Assembly (NCBI RefSeq): GCF_937873925.1
Contig: NZ_CALNAT010000023.1
Coordinates: 1-10,528, forward strand
Direction: 5' to 3'
From: an uncultured Proteiniphilum sp.
GTDB taxonomy: Bacteria > Bacteroidota > Bacteroidia > Bacteroidales > Dysgonomonadaceae
DNA length: 10,528 nucleotides
This document shows positions 1 through 7,461 of the stretch, piece after piece (the first letter of the stretch is position 1; every line of letters starts with the position of its first letter). Position numbers and translations under genes: made by a program. Under the pieces are notes generated by a model. It saw nothing but the letters and a program-made list of their open reading frames with translations. It was not told the origin of the DNA and ran no database searches.

Positions 1-39
1 GATCTCGATTATAAACAATTAAAAATCAACTGGATCTAA
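1..39 (+). CDS. C-terminal end of an unidentified upstream gene (partial)
   Basis: Frame 1 is open from the window edge and ends DLDYKQLKINWI followed by TAA at 37-39; the other two + frames stop within the first 21 bases. A SusC-type TonB-dependent transporter normally precedes a SusD gene, so this could be its last codons, but the usual aromatic beta-barrel end (such as a final Phe) is not obvious and twelve residues cannot identify a family. The call rests on frame openness and position only. Confidence 0.3.
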   Translation, partial: DLDYKQLKINWI

Positions 40-84
40 GTGTCCAGTAGTGAAAAATTATCAATAATGAAACCGACATGATTG

Positions 85-121
85 AAATAATCATTAAACA
101 CCCGCAGGGGAATGATTATTT
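85..121 (+). terminator. Hairpin between the upstream gene and susD
   Basis: An 11-bp perfect inverted repeat (AAATAATCATT at 85-95 with its complement at 111-121) encloses a small inner CCC/GGG pairing (101-103 with 107-109), and the right arm ends in a T-rich stretch. It lies 46 bases after the first stop codon and fits a factor-independent terminator or attenuator that would lower read-through into the SusD gene. The rest of the 219-base gap (40-258) is AT-rich and contains several ATGATTA/TAATCAT-like words (for example 160-168 and 182-190) but no gene. Confidence 0.5.
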
Positions 122-229
122 TAGATGTAAAAGGTTCCATATAGCAACAAGAAAAATAAGATAATCATATGAAACGAGCATGATAATCATCATCACACAA
201 GTGGATGATCAAAAGCGAGTTCCATACGA

Positions 230-237
230 TACCTTTG
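230..237 (+). promoter_or_regulatory. Candidate Bacteroidota -7 element before susD
   Basis: TACCTTTG matches the Bacteroidota primary-sigma -7 consensus TAnnTTTG. No TTTG is visible at the expected -33 position. It lies 21 bases before the ATG chosen for the SusD protein, so a transcript from here would have a very short leader and would exclude the upstream ATG at 205. This is a motif match only. Confidence 0.3.
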
Positions 238-258
238 AAAATAAATAATTTTAATCGT

Positions 259-2034
259 ATGAAAATAAAGATATATTATATTTTGGTGTTGTTTATAGTG
301 ACATCAATAATAGGATGTGAATCAGACGATTCATTTTTAAGAGAAAATCCTTTCACGTTTTACACAGTTGATAATGCTTTCTCTACCTCTGCTCAAGTTG
401 ATCAGGCTTTAATAGCCAATTACTCTTATTTACGCAGTTTGTGGGCAAACCCGAACGGAGCTGCATGGATATATGATTTTAGAGGGAATGGTACAGATAT
501 GTATGATGTAGCAAACATACGGAGTAGTTCCACTTTTAACAATTATGGTGAGATCAACCCTTTAAAAGACAATTTTTATCAAATATTTAATGCGTTTTAT
601 GGGGTAATTGCGCGGGCGAACCTTACCATATATTCAGCAGAATTACCACAGGTAACTTGGGCCTCAGAAACGGATAAAGCATACGCTCTGGCCCAAGCCC
701 GTTTTTTTCGAGCTTTTGCTTATAAAAATTTGGGCGAACTTTTCGGGGGTATACCTATTGTGACCGAAATCGTTACAACTCCACGTTATGATTTTGAAAG
801 AACTACACGCATCGAGACCTATCAGTATGCTATTGATGAGATGGAAGCTATTGAAAATGATTTGCCGGAAACAACAAATAGCGGAGGACGACTTGTTCGC
901 GGGGCAGTACAACATAACCTTTGCGAGTTGTACCTCGCCCTGGGTATTCAGATGGCAGCTGAAGGAAATACAAGCGGCGCTCAGACTGCATTTACCAAAT
1001 CAATTACCTATGGAGATAAGGTGATTAACGGAGGTATTTATTCCTTAATTAATTCTCGATATGGTAAAAGAAAAAATGAAAATGCTATCATTATGAATGT
1101 ATATAAGGATGGTGTGACCAATTCAATAATTGATACACTGATGTTCTCAACAAATTATTATTGGGATTTGTTTCAGGAAGGAAACGTGAACTATCAGGAC
1201 GGTAATACTGAATGTATATGGGCAATGCAAATAGATTATGCTGCATACAGGGCCGGTGACACAAAATCCAGATTGCCCCATACCCGTGCTTTTGTTCCTG
1301 TTTTCCGTGTATTGTCGGCACACATGAAAGGGACTTTAGAAGATCTTGGTGGTCGCGGCATTTCTATTACTATGCCTACAATGTATACTAGAGATAGTAT
1401 TTGGAGTGGAAAATTCAATACGGATATGCGGAATTCTGACATATGTTTCCGGCGCAGGTTTAAAGGGAATGTGGCCTCGTCTCCTTATTATAAAAAAGTT
1501 ATTCCCTGGGATTTCATTTACAACGGCGACCCCAATGCAAATACAAATACGAACAACAAAAGTATAATGCATCCAATATCTTGTAAAGTTACCACCGACA
1601 AGTTTACAGGGGTAAGTGATGGCGAAGACATGAGTTATTTGTTTCGGGATGATTATTTCATTCGTCTGCCGGAAACAATCCTGCTTCGTGCAGAAGCTAA
1701 ACAACGAAGCGGGGATAAAACCGGCGCTGCCGCAGACATCAATTTGTTGAGAGTTAGGGCTCAATGTTCGTATTTGGTCACAGCTTCCGATATGGATGAT
1801 GATTTCAACATGATTCTTGATGAACGTGCCAGAGAATTGATGTATGAAGAAAGTAGATGGAATACCTTGCTACGCATGGGGGGAACAACTGCGGTAGATC
1901 GCATCAGAAAATATGCATATTGGCCAGTAGCAAAAACGACATTGATATTTGATTACAATTTATGGCCTATCCCTCAAAAAGTAATTGATTCCAATACCGA
2001 AGTAAAATTGGATCAAAATTCAGGCTGGGAATAA
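259..2034 (+). CDS. SusD/RagB-family glycan-binding outer-membrane lipoprotein
   Basis: A 591-residue protein of the SusD family, which sits on the outside of the outer membrane and passes bound oligosaccharides to a SusC transporter. I chose the ATG at 259 rather than 205 because it gives a compact lipoprotein signal: Lys at 2 and 4, a hydrophobic core, then SIIGC with the lipidated Cys at residue 20. The residues after Cys (ESDD) are acidic, which resembles the Bacteroidota surface-export signal. The N-terminal third has the SusD-like helical repeat character (AQARFFRAFAYKNLGELFGG near 155-175). The C-terminal RagB/SusD region is clear: LPETILLRAEAKQRSGD near 465-485, then INLLRVRAQ, and LDERARELMYEESRW near 520. 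Length is normal for the family. The glycan bound cannot be told from the sequence. A SusC partner should lie to the left of the window. Confidence 0.93.
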   Translation: MKIKIYYILVLFIVTSIIGCESDDSFLRENPFTFYTVDNAFSTSAQVDQALIANYSYLRSLWANPNGAAWIYDFRGNGTDMYDVANIRSSSTFNNYGEINPLKDNFYQIFNAFYGVIARANLTIYSAELPQVTWASETDKAYALAQARFFRAFAYKNLGELFGGIPIVTEIVTTPRYDFERTTRIETYQYAIDEMEAIENDLPETTNSGGRLVRGAVQHNLCELYLALGIQMAAEGNTSGAQTAFTKSITYGDKVINGGIYSLINSRYGKRKNENAIIMNVYKDGVTNSIIDTLMFSTNYYWDLFQEGNVNYQDGNTECIWAMQIDYAAYRAGDTKSRLPHTRAFVPVFRVLSAHMKGTLEDLGGRGISITMPTMYTRDSIWSGKFNTDMRNSDICFRRRFKGNVASSPYYKKVIPWDFIYNGDPNANTNTNNKSIMHPISCKVTTDKFTGVSDGEDMSYLFRDDYFIRLPETILLRAEAKQRSGDKTGAAADINLLRVRAQCSYLVTASDMDDDFNMILDERARELMYEESRWNTLLRMGGTTAVDRIRKYAYWPVAKTTLIFDYNLWPIPQKVIDSNTEVKLDQNSGWE

Positions 2035-2084
2035 AAAATAAAAGGTAGATCTTTTTAGTTTTAAAAATACATAATGAATGAAGA

Positions 2085-2112
2085 AAAGGATGTCTCGTTA
2101 GGGACATCCTTT
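2085..2112 (+). terminator. Strong hairpin after susD
   Basis: AAAGGATGTC at 2085-2094 pairs perfectly with 2103-2112; with one T-G and one C-G pair inside, the stem reaches about 12 bp with a GTTA tetraloop. It begins 51 bases after the SusD stop codon and 31 bases before the esterase start. Only a short T run (the end of the right arm) follows, so it may be a terminator, an attenuator or an mRNA-end stabilizer. Confidence 0.6.
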
Positions 2113-2142
2113 GTCCAGGTTAATTAATTTAAACTTTTTTAT

Positions 2143-2979
2143 ATGAAAAGGATTATTTTTTCTATTTTATTTTTGGCCATAGGGATTGCTGTTTCTGGTC
2201 AAATCAAGGGATACTTGATAAAACAAAATATTCCATATTATAATGAGGAAGTCAGAAAATCAGATAGTTATATTTATGAAAGATGCCTTTTGGATATTTA
2301 TTATCCTGAAAATGTCAAGGGTTTTCCTACCATTGTATGGTTTCATGGAGGTGGATTAACAACAGGAGATAAATCCAAATCATTTCCATGGGAGCTTGCA
2401 AAAAATGGAGTGGCTGTTGTATCTGTCAACTATCGGTTGTATCCCAAAGTTAAATGTCCAAAATATTTGGAAGATGCTGCATCTGCTGTCGCCTGGGTTT
2501 TCTCTCATATAAAAAGTTATGGTGGCGATCCAAAATTTGTCTTCGTGGCCGGACACTCAGCGGGAGCATATCTCACTAATATGTTAGGATTAGATAAAAG
2601 GTGGTTATCCGCGTATCATATTGATGCTGATAGTATTGCCGGTTTATTTTCCGTAAGTGGTAATGGCATTACACACCAGGCCATAAGAGATGAGCAAGGG
2701 ATTTCGAATAAAATACCAGTTATAGATAAGTATGCGCCACTGTTTCATGTTCGGGCTGATGCACCCCCTCTTTTCCTTATGACAGGTGATCGGGAAATGG
2801 AGTACATTGGAAGATATGAAGAAAATGCATATTTTATGCGAATGATGAAACTGGCAGGGCATAAAAAAACAATTTTATATGAGTTTGATGGCTATGGTCA
2901 CGATATTACAATACCTGCATTTCCATTGATGTTAAAACAGGTGAATATCATTTGTGGACAAATCAAGAAAACTGATTAA
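2143..2979 (+). CDS. Secreted alpha/beta-hydrolase esterase (BD-FAE / hormone-sensitive-lipase-like)
   Basis: A 278-residue serine esterase with an N-terminal signal peptide (MKRIIF then a hydrophobic stretch, likely cut after VSG at 19). The oxyanion-hole motif HGGG is at 68-71, the nucleophile elbow GHSAG at 137-141 with Ser139, the acid is probably in TGDRE (Asp216 or Glu218), and the catalytic His is His253 in GYGHD. The DIYYPE segment near 51-56 and YGGDP at 126-130 are typical of carboxylesterases of the alpha/beta-hydrolase 3 and BD-FAE groups. Between a SusD gene and a glycoside hydrolase, the likely role is removal of acetyl, methyl or feruloyl groups from the target glycan in the periplasm or at the cell surface; the exact ester is not predictable. 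It starts 108 bases after the SusD stop and has no Shine-Dalgarno site, as is usual in this phylum. Confidence 0.85.
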   Translation: MKRIIFSILFLAIGIAVSGQIKGYLIKQNIPYYNEEVRKSDSYIYERCLLDIYYPENVKGFPTIVWFHGGGLTTGDKSKSFPWELAKNGVAVVSVNYRLYPKVKCPKYLEDAASAVAWVFSHIKSYGGDPKFVFVAGHSAGAYLTNMLGLDKRWLSAYHIDADSIAGLFSVSGNGITHQAIRDEQGISNKIPVIDKYAPLFHVRADAPPLFLMTGDREMEYIGRYEENAYFMRMMKLAGHKKTILYEFDGYGHDITIPAFPLMLKQVNIICGQIKKTD

Positions 2980-3051
2980 ATTTGAAACAAAAACAACGGT
3001 TGGGAACACAGGTAAATCCCCGTTTCTAACTTTTATATTACCTTTAGCATT

Positions 3052-3083
3052 GTCATACCCCCGCTTTGAAGTAAGGGTATGAC
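3052..3083 (+). terminator. Hairpin between the esterase and the glycoside hydrolase
   Basis: GTCATACCC at 3052-3060 is the perfect complement of 3075-3083, with a 14-base loop that can form a small CTTTGAAG stem; TTTG follows. It begins 72 bases after the esterase stop and ends 33 bases before the GH106 start. It could be a weak terminator or an attenuator in the leader of the next gene. The rest of the 137-base gap shows no ORF; a TACCTTTA at 3039-3046 is a 7 of 8 match to the -7 consensus. Confidence 0.45.
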
Positions 3084-3116
3084 TTTGCATAGAGAAATAC
3101 ATATCAATAAAAAACT

Positions 3117-6044
3117 ATGAAGACAACTATCTGCCTGATTTTATTTCTTTTTTTGTTTTCGTGTTCAAACTCCAAAAACGAGATTTCTGAAATAAGTTAC
3201 AGTCATTTGAAAGAGAATTTTCAGAATCCCCCGGCCGAATCCGGGGTAAACTGCTGGTGGTGGTGGCTCAATGGCAACGTAAACAAAGCGGCCATCACAA
3301 AAGATCTGGAAGCGATGAAATCGAAAAATTTCCAGGGAGCGATGATTTTCGATGCCGGCGGCCACAACCAGCGCGGCAATAAAGACATCCGGACCGGGCC
3401 ACTGTACGGAACAGATGAATGGAACGAACTTTTTGTATTTGCTCTTGACGAAGCTGAACGGCTGGGACTGCAAATGGGGTTCAATATCCAGAGCGGATGG
3501 AACCTGGGAGGGCCGATCGTAATCCCACAATACACTGCCAAACAGATTACCTGTTCCGAAACCAAAATTTCAGGAAACAAAAAAGTGACCGTAAAACTGG
3601 AATTACCAAAAATCAGGAAGGACTTTTATAAAGACATTGCAGTGCTGGTTTTTCCGGTAAATGCAGAACAAAAAACCAGCGAAGTGATTTCCGACCTCGA
3701 TTTAAAACTGGGATACCATGAGCTTGGCGGATCTGCCCCTGATACCCGGTTTTTGCTGGGCAACATCTCCCGTAACAAAACAAACAGCCCGGACAAAACA
3801 AGTTACATCGTAAAAAAGGAAGACATTTTAAACCTGACTTCCAAAATGGACAGTGAAGGTAACCTGGATTGGGAAGCGCCGGAAGGTGAGTGGAGTATTT
3901 TGCGTGTCGGTTATACCTGCACCGATGCACACGTTTCCACATCGAGCGGCAACTGGCAGGGAAGTGTACTGGATTACATGAGCAAAGAAGCCTTCGATTT
4001 TTACTGGAATACTGTTGTCGAACCTATTTTCAAAGCTGCCGGACATCATGTGGGGACAACATTAAAATATATGGAGACCGACAGTTGGGAATGCGGGGGT
4101 ATGAACTGGACCGGTAATTTCCCTGAGGAATTTGAAAAATACCGGGGATACGATTTATTGAGCTATTTGCCAATTGTTGCCGGGTATGTGGTTGACGATA
4201 TAAATACATCCAATGCTTTTCTGTCCGATTTCAGAAAAACGTTGGGCTATTTAGTTGCCAATAACCATTATGCACATTTTGCAGAATATGCACATCAGTA
4301 TAATATGGGGATTCAGCCCGAATCGGCAGGACCGCACGCAGGCCCGATAGACGGGATAAAAAACTACGGGTTCAGCGATATTGTGATGAGCGAATTCTGG
4401 TCGCCCTCTCCGCACCGTCCTTTGCCGGAGAACCGCTTTTTTCTGAAACAGGCTTCGTCGGCAGCCCACATTTACGGGAAAAAGATTGTGGGGGCCGAAT
4501 CGTTTACTACCATTGGTCCGCACTGGAACGATGAGTTGTGGTACGACCAGAAACCAGCCTTCGATCACGAAATTTGCGCCGGATTAAACCGGATGTACTT
4601 TCATACTTTTACCTGTTCGCCACCCGAAATGGGATTGCCGGGACAGGAGTATTTTGCCGGAACCCACATTAATCCACAGGTAACCTGGTGGGACCAATCG
4701 GCGTCGTTTATCGATTATATGCACCGGGTTCAGTCGGTAGTGCAAAACGGTAAATTCGTCGCCGATGTTTTGTATTATTACGGCGATCACGTACCTAACG
4801 TATTTCCTTTAAAACATTCTGATCCCGCCGGCGTTATGCCCGGTTTCGACTACGATGTAACGGATGAAACCATCTTTCTGCAACTGAAAATGAAAGACGG
4901 TAAAATTGTTGTTCCGGGAGGCATCGAGTATCGTGTGCTAGTCCTGCCTGATCATAAGGTATTGTCTCTTGACGTCCTGAAAAAAGTTGAAAAATTGCTT
5001 CGACAGGGGGCGCACATCATTGCTCATAAACCGGAGAAAATGGTTAGCCTGACTGGAGGCGAAAAAGGACAAAAACAGTTTCACAAACTGGCAGATAAAA
5101 TCTGGGGAAATGAAATCTCTGAAAAAGGAGAAAAAAGACATGGAAAAGGACAGGTTACCTGGGGAATTACAGCAAAGGAATATCTTTTGGCGAAAGGAGT
5201 GCCGACCGATTTTGTTATTGAAGGGAACGACAGTAAAACGGATTACGATTATATTCACTACACCATTGGCGAAAGCGACGTCTATTTTGTAACGAATCAA
5301 ACAACCGACAGAAAGAAAATAAATTGCCGGTTCCGTGTAGCAGGGTTACAACCCGAACTTTGGGACACTGTAACGGGCGAAATCCGCGAAGCACAAGCCT
5401 TCACCCAAAACGAAGGCTTAACAACCGTTCCTTTAACTCTGGAGCCTTACGAATCTGTTATCGTTGTGTTTAATAAGCCGATGGATAAAAACAGACAGGG
5501 TACGGCACAGCGGAATTATGCCGATTATAAGACTGTACAAAATATTACAGGAGCGTGGCAGGTAAATTTCGATACCCTGTGGGGAGGCCCGGCTTCGGTT
5601 ACATTCCCCGAACTGATCGATTGGACAACCCACCCGAACGACGGGATCCGGTTTTATTCGGGTAGCGCCGTGTACAACAAAACTTTTACTATCGATTTTG
5701 AGTTTCGGCAGGATAAAGAGTATTTCCTGCAACTCGAAAATGTAAAAGACATAGGCATTGCGGAAGTAAAAATTAACGGGAAAGAAAAAGGAGTGCTTTG
5801 GACAAAACCATTCCGTATTGAAATCAGCCGGGAATTACAACCGGGAGAAAACAAGCTGGAGATTAAAGTAATAAATTCATGGTACAACCGGGTTGCAGGC
5901 GATGAAATGTTCCCGGATAAAAAACAATATACAAAAACGAATATCGTACTGATAAACGATTTCAGGGGAAGGCCCAAGCAGGAAATTCCCCTGGAGCCAT
6001 CAGGGTTATTAGGGCCTGTAACCATTGAGGAAATGGTGGATTAA
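3117..6044 (+). CDS. GH106-type alpha-L-rhamnosidase, lipoprotein
   Basis: A 975-residue glycoside hydrolase, inferred to cut terminal alpha-L-rhamnose from a glycan. It begins with a lipoprotein signal (MKTTICLILFLFLFSC, Cys16). The N-terminal signature of the family follows near 45-82: WWWWLNGNV, ITKDLEAM and GAMIFDAGG. The (beta/alpha)8 core has conserved patches METDSWECGG (319-328), PESAGPHAG and MSEFWSPS around 408-431, and VGAESFTTIGPHW starting near 459; Glu426 and Glu461 are candidate catalytic acids by motif, not by alignment. A beta-sandwich C-terminal region (about 805-965) contains ITGAWQVNF, LIDWTTHP, RFYSGSAVYNKTF, and NSWYNR, typical of the galactose-binding-like domain that ends these enzymes. 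Length fits the family and the frame is intact. The gene is visibly richer in G+C and in CCG/CGG codons than the SusD and esterase genes, which may mean a separate origin. No gene follows on this strand for 450 bases, so it probably ends the cluster. Confidence 0.85.
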   Translation: MKTTICLILFLFLFSCSNSKNEISEISYSHLKENFQNPPAESGVNCWWWWLNGNVNKAAITKDLEAMKSKNFQGAMIFDAGGHNQRGNKDIRTGPLYGTDEWNELFVFALDEAERLGLQMGFNIQSGWNLGGPIVIPQYTAKQITCSETKISGNKKVTVKLELPKIRKDFYKDIAVLVFPVNAEQKTSEVISDLDLKLGYHELGGSAPDTRFLLGNISRNKTNSPDKTSYIVKKEDILNLTSKMDSEGNLDWEAPEGEWSILRVGYTCTDAHVSTSSGNWQGSVLDYMSKEAFDFYWNTVVEPIFKAAGHHVGTTLKYMETDSWECGGMNWTGNFPEEFEKYRGYDLLSYLPIVAGYVVDDINTSNAFLSDFRKTLGYLVANNHYAHFAEYAHQYNMGIQPESAGPHAGPIDGIKNYGFSDIVMSEFWSPSPHRPLPENRFFLKQASSAAHIYGKKIVGAESFTTIGPHWNDELWYDQKPAFDHEICAGLNRMYFHTFTCSPPEMGLPGQEYFAGTHINPQVTWWDQSASFIDYMHRVQSVVQNGKFVADVLYYYGDHVPNVFPLKHSDPAGVMPGFDYDVTDETIFLQLKMKDGKIVVPGGIEYRVLVLPDHKVLSLDVLKKVEKLLRQGAHIIAHKPEKMVSLTGGEKGQKQFHKLADKIWGNEISEKGEKRHGKGQVTWGITAKEYLLAKGVPTDFVIEGNDSKTDYDYIHYTIGESDVYFVTNQTTDRKKINCRFRVAGLQPELWDTVTGEIREAQAFTQNEGLTTVPLTLEPYESVIVVFNKPMDKNRQGTAQRNYADYKTVQNITGAWQVNFDTLWGGPASVTFPELIDWTTHPNDGIRFYSGSAVYNKTFTIDFEFRQDKEYFLQLENVKDIGIAEVKINGKEKGVLWTKPFRIEISRELQPGENKLEIKVINSWYNRVAGDEMFPDKKQYTKTNIVLINDFRGRPKQEIPLEPSGLLGPVTIEEMVD

Positions 6045-6208
6045 TTTTTTATCTCTAAGTATCCCCAATGGAGTTCAACTGAGTTGTCCGGTTGGAATTG
6101 ACATTAGCCAGTTGAAAAGCCTGATAAACTTTTAATCCATGTTTGCCCTGTCGCACGAATCATAGCAACTATTATTTTTGGGAAATCAATCTAAGCCAAT
6201 TACATCAA

Positions 6209-6455
6209 TCACCCTCCATGTGGCAATCCATTTTCAGGCAGGTATCCAAATTTATTCCGGTTCCATACGATTGAGAATCCGAATAATACCTTGCCGTACT
6301 TTTTCCAATTATATGCTGCGGTCGGGGCCACCATAGTTGATTATTTCAATAGCATCGGGAAGAATACGAATTCCAACCCAAAATTTGCTATTCTTTTTAA
6401 TTTTGAACAAAATAAATACGATACAAAAAGCAATAATCGGGTAGTATACGCTTTA
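6209..6455 (-). other. Gap 6045-6493: no intact gene; possible - strand coding relics
   Basis: The 449 bases after the rhamnosidase hold no convincing gene. On the - strand one frame reads from about 6455 as YYPIIAFCIVFILFKIKK (a membrane-like segment), then IRILPDAIEIINYGG, with TAA at 6309-6311, and continues LEKVRQGIIRILNRMEPE to a TAA at 6252-6254; it lacks an ATG. A second - frame opens with ATG at 6334 and runs 41 codons to TGA at 6209-6211 (MVAPTAAYNWKKYGKVLFGF...). A third piece, VAMIRATGQTWIKSLSGF, lies at about 6105-6165. I recognise none of them. Both overlapping frames cannot be real, and they may be remnants or chance. Confidence 0.2.
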
Positions 6456-6464
6456 TAATCGCAT

Positions 6465-6472
6465 TACATTTG
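6465..6472 (+). promoter_or_regulatory. Candidate -7 element before the Ada-like fragment
   Basis: TACATTTG fits the TAnnTTTG consensus and lies 21 bases before the ATG at 6494. No clear TTTG is seen about 25 bases further upstream, although a TATAAT occurs at 6454-6459. If active it would have driven the old alkylation-repair cluster. Confidence 0.35.
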
Positions 6473-6493
6473 CACGATTAAATTGATATAAAT

Positions 6494-6634
6494 ATGGTCG
6501 AACATATAAAATTAGGTAGTACCTCTGAAGAGAGAAAAAGAAAACTCTGCTCTTTAATAAGATCAGGAGAAATCACTTTAGGAGGATATAAAAAGAACAA
6601 AGGCTATGGAAAGCCGGACTACCATTCGAGGTAA
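6494..6634 (+). pseudogene. Truncated Ada-like N-terminal (metal-binding) domain
   Basis: A 46-codon open frame starts MVEHIKLGSTSEERKRK, continues LIRSGEITLGGYKKNKGYGK and stops at TAA 6632-6634. From memory of the family, this matches the beginning of small Bacteroidota proteins with the Ada metal-binding fold, in which an LGG-x(n)-K-IYG-x-L-x-C-x-SGKRM pattern leads to the zinc-binding cysteines. Here the frame ends at YGKPDYHSR: Tyr43 stands where the first zinc Cys is expected (a one-base change), and the CxxC part is missing. A +1 step at the end would read S-G-K, hinting at an indel. It is the first of four alkylation-repair remnants in a row. Identification is by pattern only and the short length limits certainty. 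Confidence 0.5.
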
Positions 6635-6683
6635 ACATTATCGAACATAAAATTGTCAAAAACGTTCCCCAAAGAATGAGGCG

Positions 6684-7258
6684 ATGAAACAAAAACCCAC
6701 ATACAAAGAAGTCGACCAACACAAAGAGTTGTCGTATCTAAGCAAGCAAACTGTACTCGACAGAATGATCGACGAATTACCGAATACCCGACATCGAAAT
6801 TTTGGAATGGCAGTTGAACGACAATAGTTTATCTGTTCAATATTCTTACTTTGACAGTCCTTTCGGCGAAGTGCTGATAGCCAACACACCAAAAGGGGTT
6901 TGTTATCTTGGCGTTGTAAATGACCAGAGCGGATATGTGGCTAACGACTTTGAAAAAAGATAACCGCCCGTGATTACTTGAATAGTAAAATGAATGAACC
7001 TTTGGACATCTTTCCAGACCGAAATTTGGCGGCGGTTGTTGTATATTCTATTCGGAAAAGTTATAACCTATGCAACACTTGCCGGGCGCAATGACCATTC
7101 ACGGGCTGCCGGGGCTGCTAATGGTCAAAATCCTATTTTTTTGGATTGTCCCCTGTCACAGGGTGGTTTACACAAACGGTAAATTCGACCGCTATTCATG
7201 GGGAAGAGATATAAAAACGAGGTTTCTGGCATGGGAGTTTGTCAATAGCAAAATTTAG
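6684..7258 (+). pseudogene. Broken Ogt/MGMT (O6-alkylguanine-DNA alkyltransferase)
   Basis: All parts of a methylated-DNA-protein cysteine methyltransferase are present but in different frames. MKQKPTYKEVDQHKEL... starts at 6684 and drifts off near 6780. The next frame gives IPDIEILEWQLNDN and the N-terminal domain SYFDSPFGEVLIANTPKGVC up to TAA at 6961-6963. The DNA-binding part SFQTEIWRRLLY, FGKVITYATLAGR, RAAGAANGQNPI runs from 6994 to about 7135. A run of seven T at 7136-7142 then breaks the frame, and the acceptor region IVPCHRVVYTNGKF with Cys codon 7154-7156, followed by YSWGRDIKTRFLAWE, continues one frame over to TAG at 7256-7258. Removing one T gives NPIFWIVPCHRV, the exact family spacing. 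A spacer between PLDI and TSFQ also seems deleted near 7000. The intact protein would move alkyl groups from O6-alkylguanine to its own Cys. With several lesions it is not expected to work. Confidence 0.85.
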
Positions 7259-7266
7259 AATTACCT

Positions 7267-7461
7267 CAAATGATACTATATGATAAAGATTCGTCTCTGC
7301 TGATCGGACACTTGAAAGGTACGAGTTTCCAGGTGGACATTTGGCAAAAATTAGTTCGTATCCCCGAAGGTAAATTATCAACCTGTGGTTCACTTGTTCC
7401 CAGCTTTAAGGGCGCACAAGCAATCGGTACTGCGGTCGGTTCAAATCCGGCCAGTATTTAA
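7267..7461 (+). pseudogene. Internal fragment of a second MGMT domain
   Basis: An open frame reads LIGHLKGTSFQVDIWQKLVR, IPEGKLSTCGSLV, AQAIGTAVGSNPASI and stops at TAA 7459-7461. This is the helix-turn-helix, DNA-binding half of an alkyltransferase (compare GTSFQTEIW in the preceding copy and GTEFQLKVW in the following one). It ends directly after the GSNP segment, just before the place where the PCHRV acceptor motif should come; that motif and the N-terminal domain are missing. The ATG at 7270 is not a natural gene start. The sequence passes without a gap into the AraC part of the next remnant, so a deletion probably fused two neighbouring genes at about 7450. Confidence 0.75.

Noticed and set aside
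205..258. Upstream ATG at 205 as the start of the SusD-like protein
   Set aside because: It would put 18 extra polar residues (MIKSEFHTIPL...) before a normal lipoprotein signal; the ATG at 259 gives a signal peptide with Cys at residue 20 and lies just after a -7-like motif.
3165..5300. Long reverse-strand frames across the rhamnosidase gene
   Set aside because: They lack recognizable motifs, are rich in Cys, Phe and Pro as expected for antisense shadows, and overlap a well-supported gene.
6994..7258. Programmed ribosomal frameshifting at the seven-T run to join the Ogt halves
   Set aside because: The same gene has a stop at 6961 and further frame breaks upstream, so one recoding event would not restore a protein; no relative of this family is known to me to use frameshifting.
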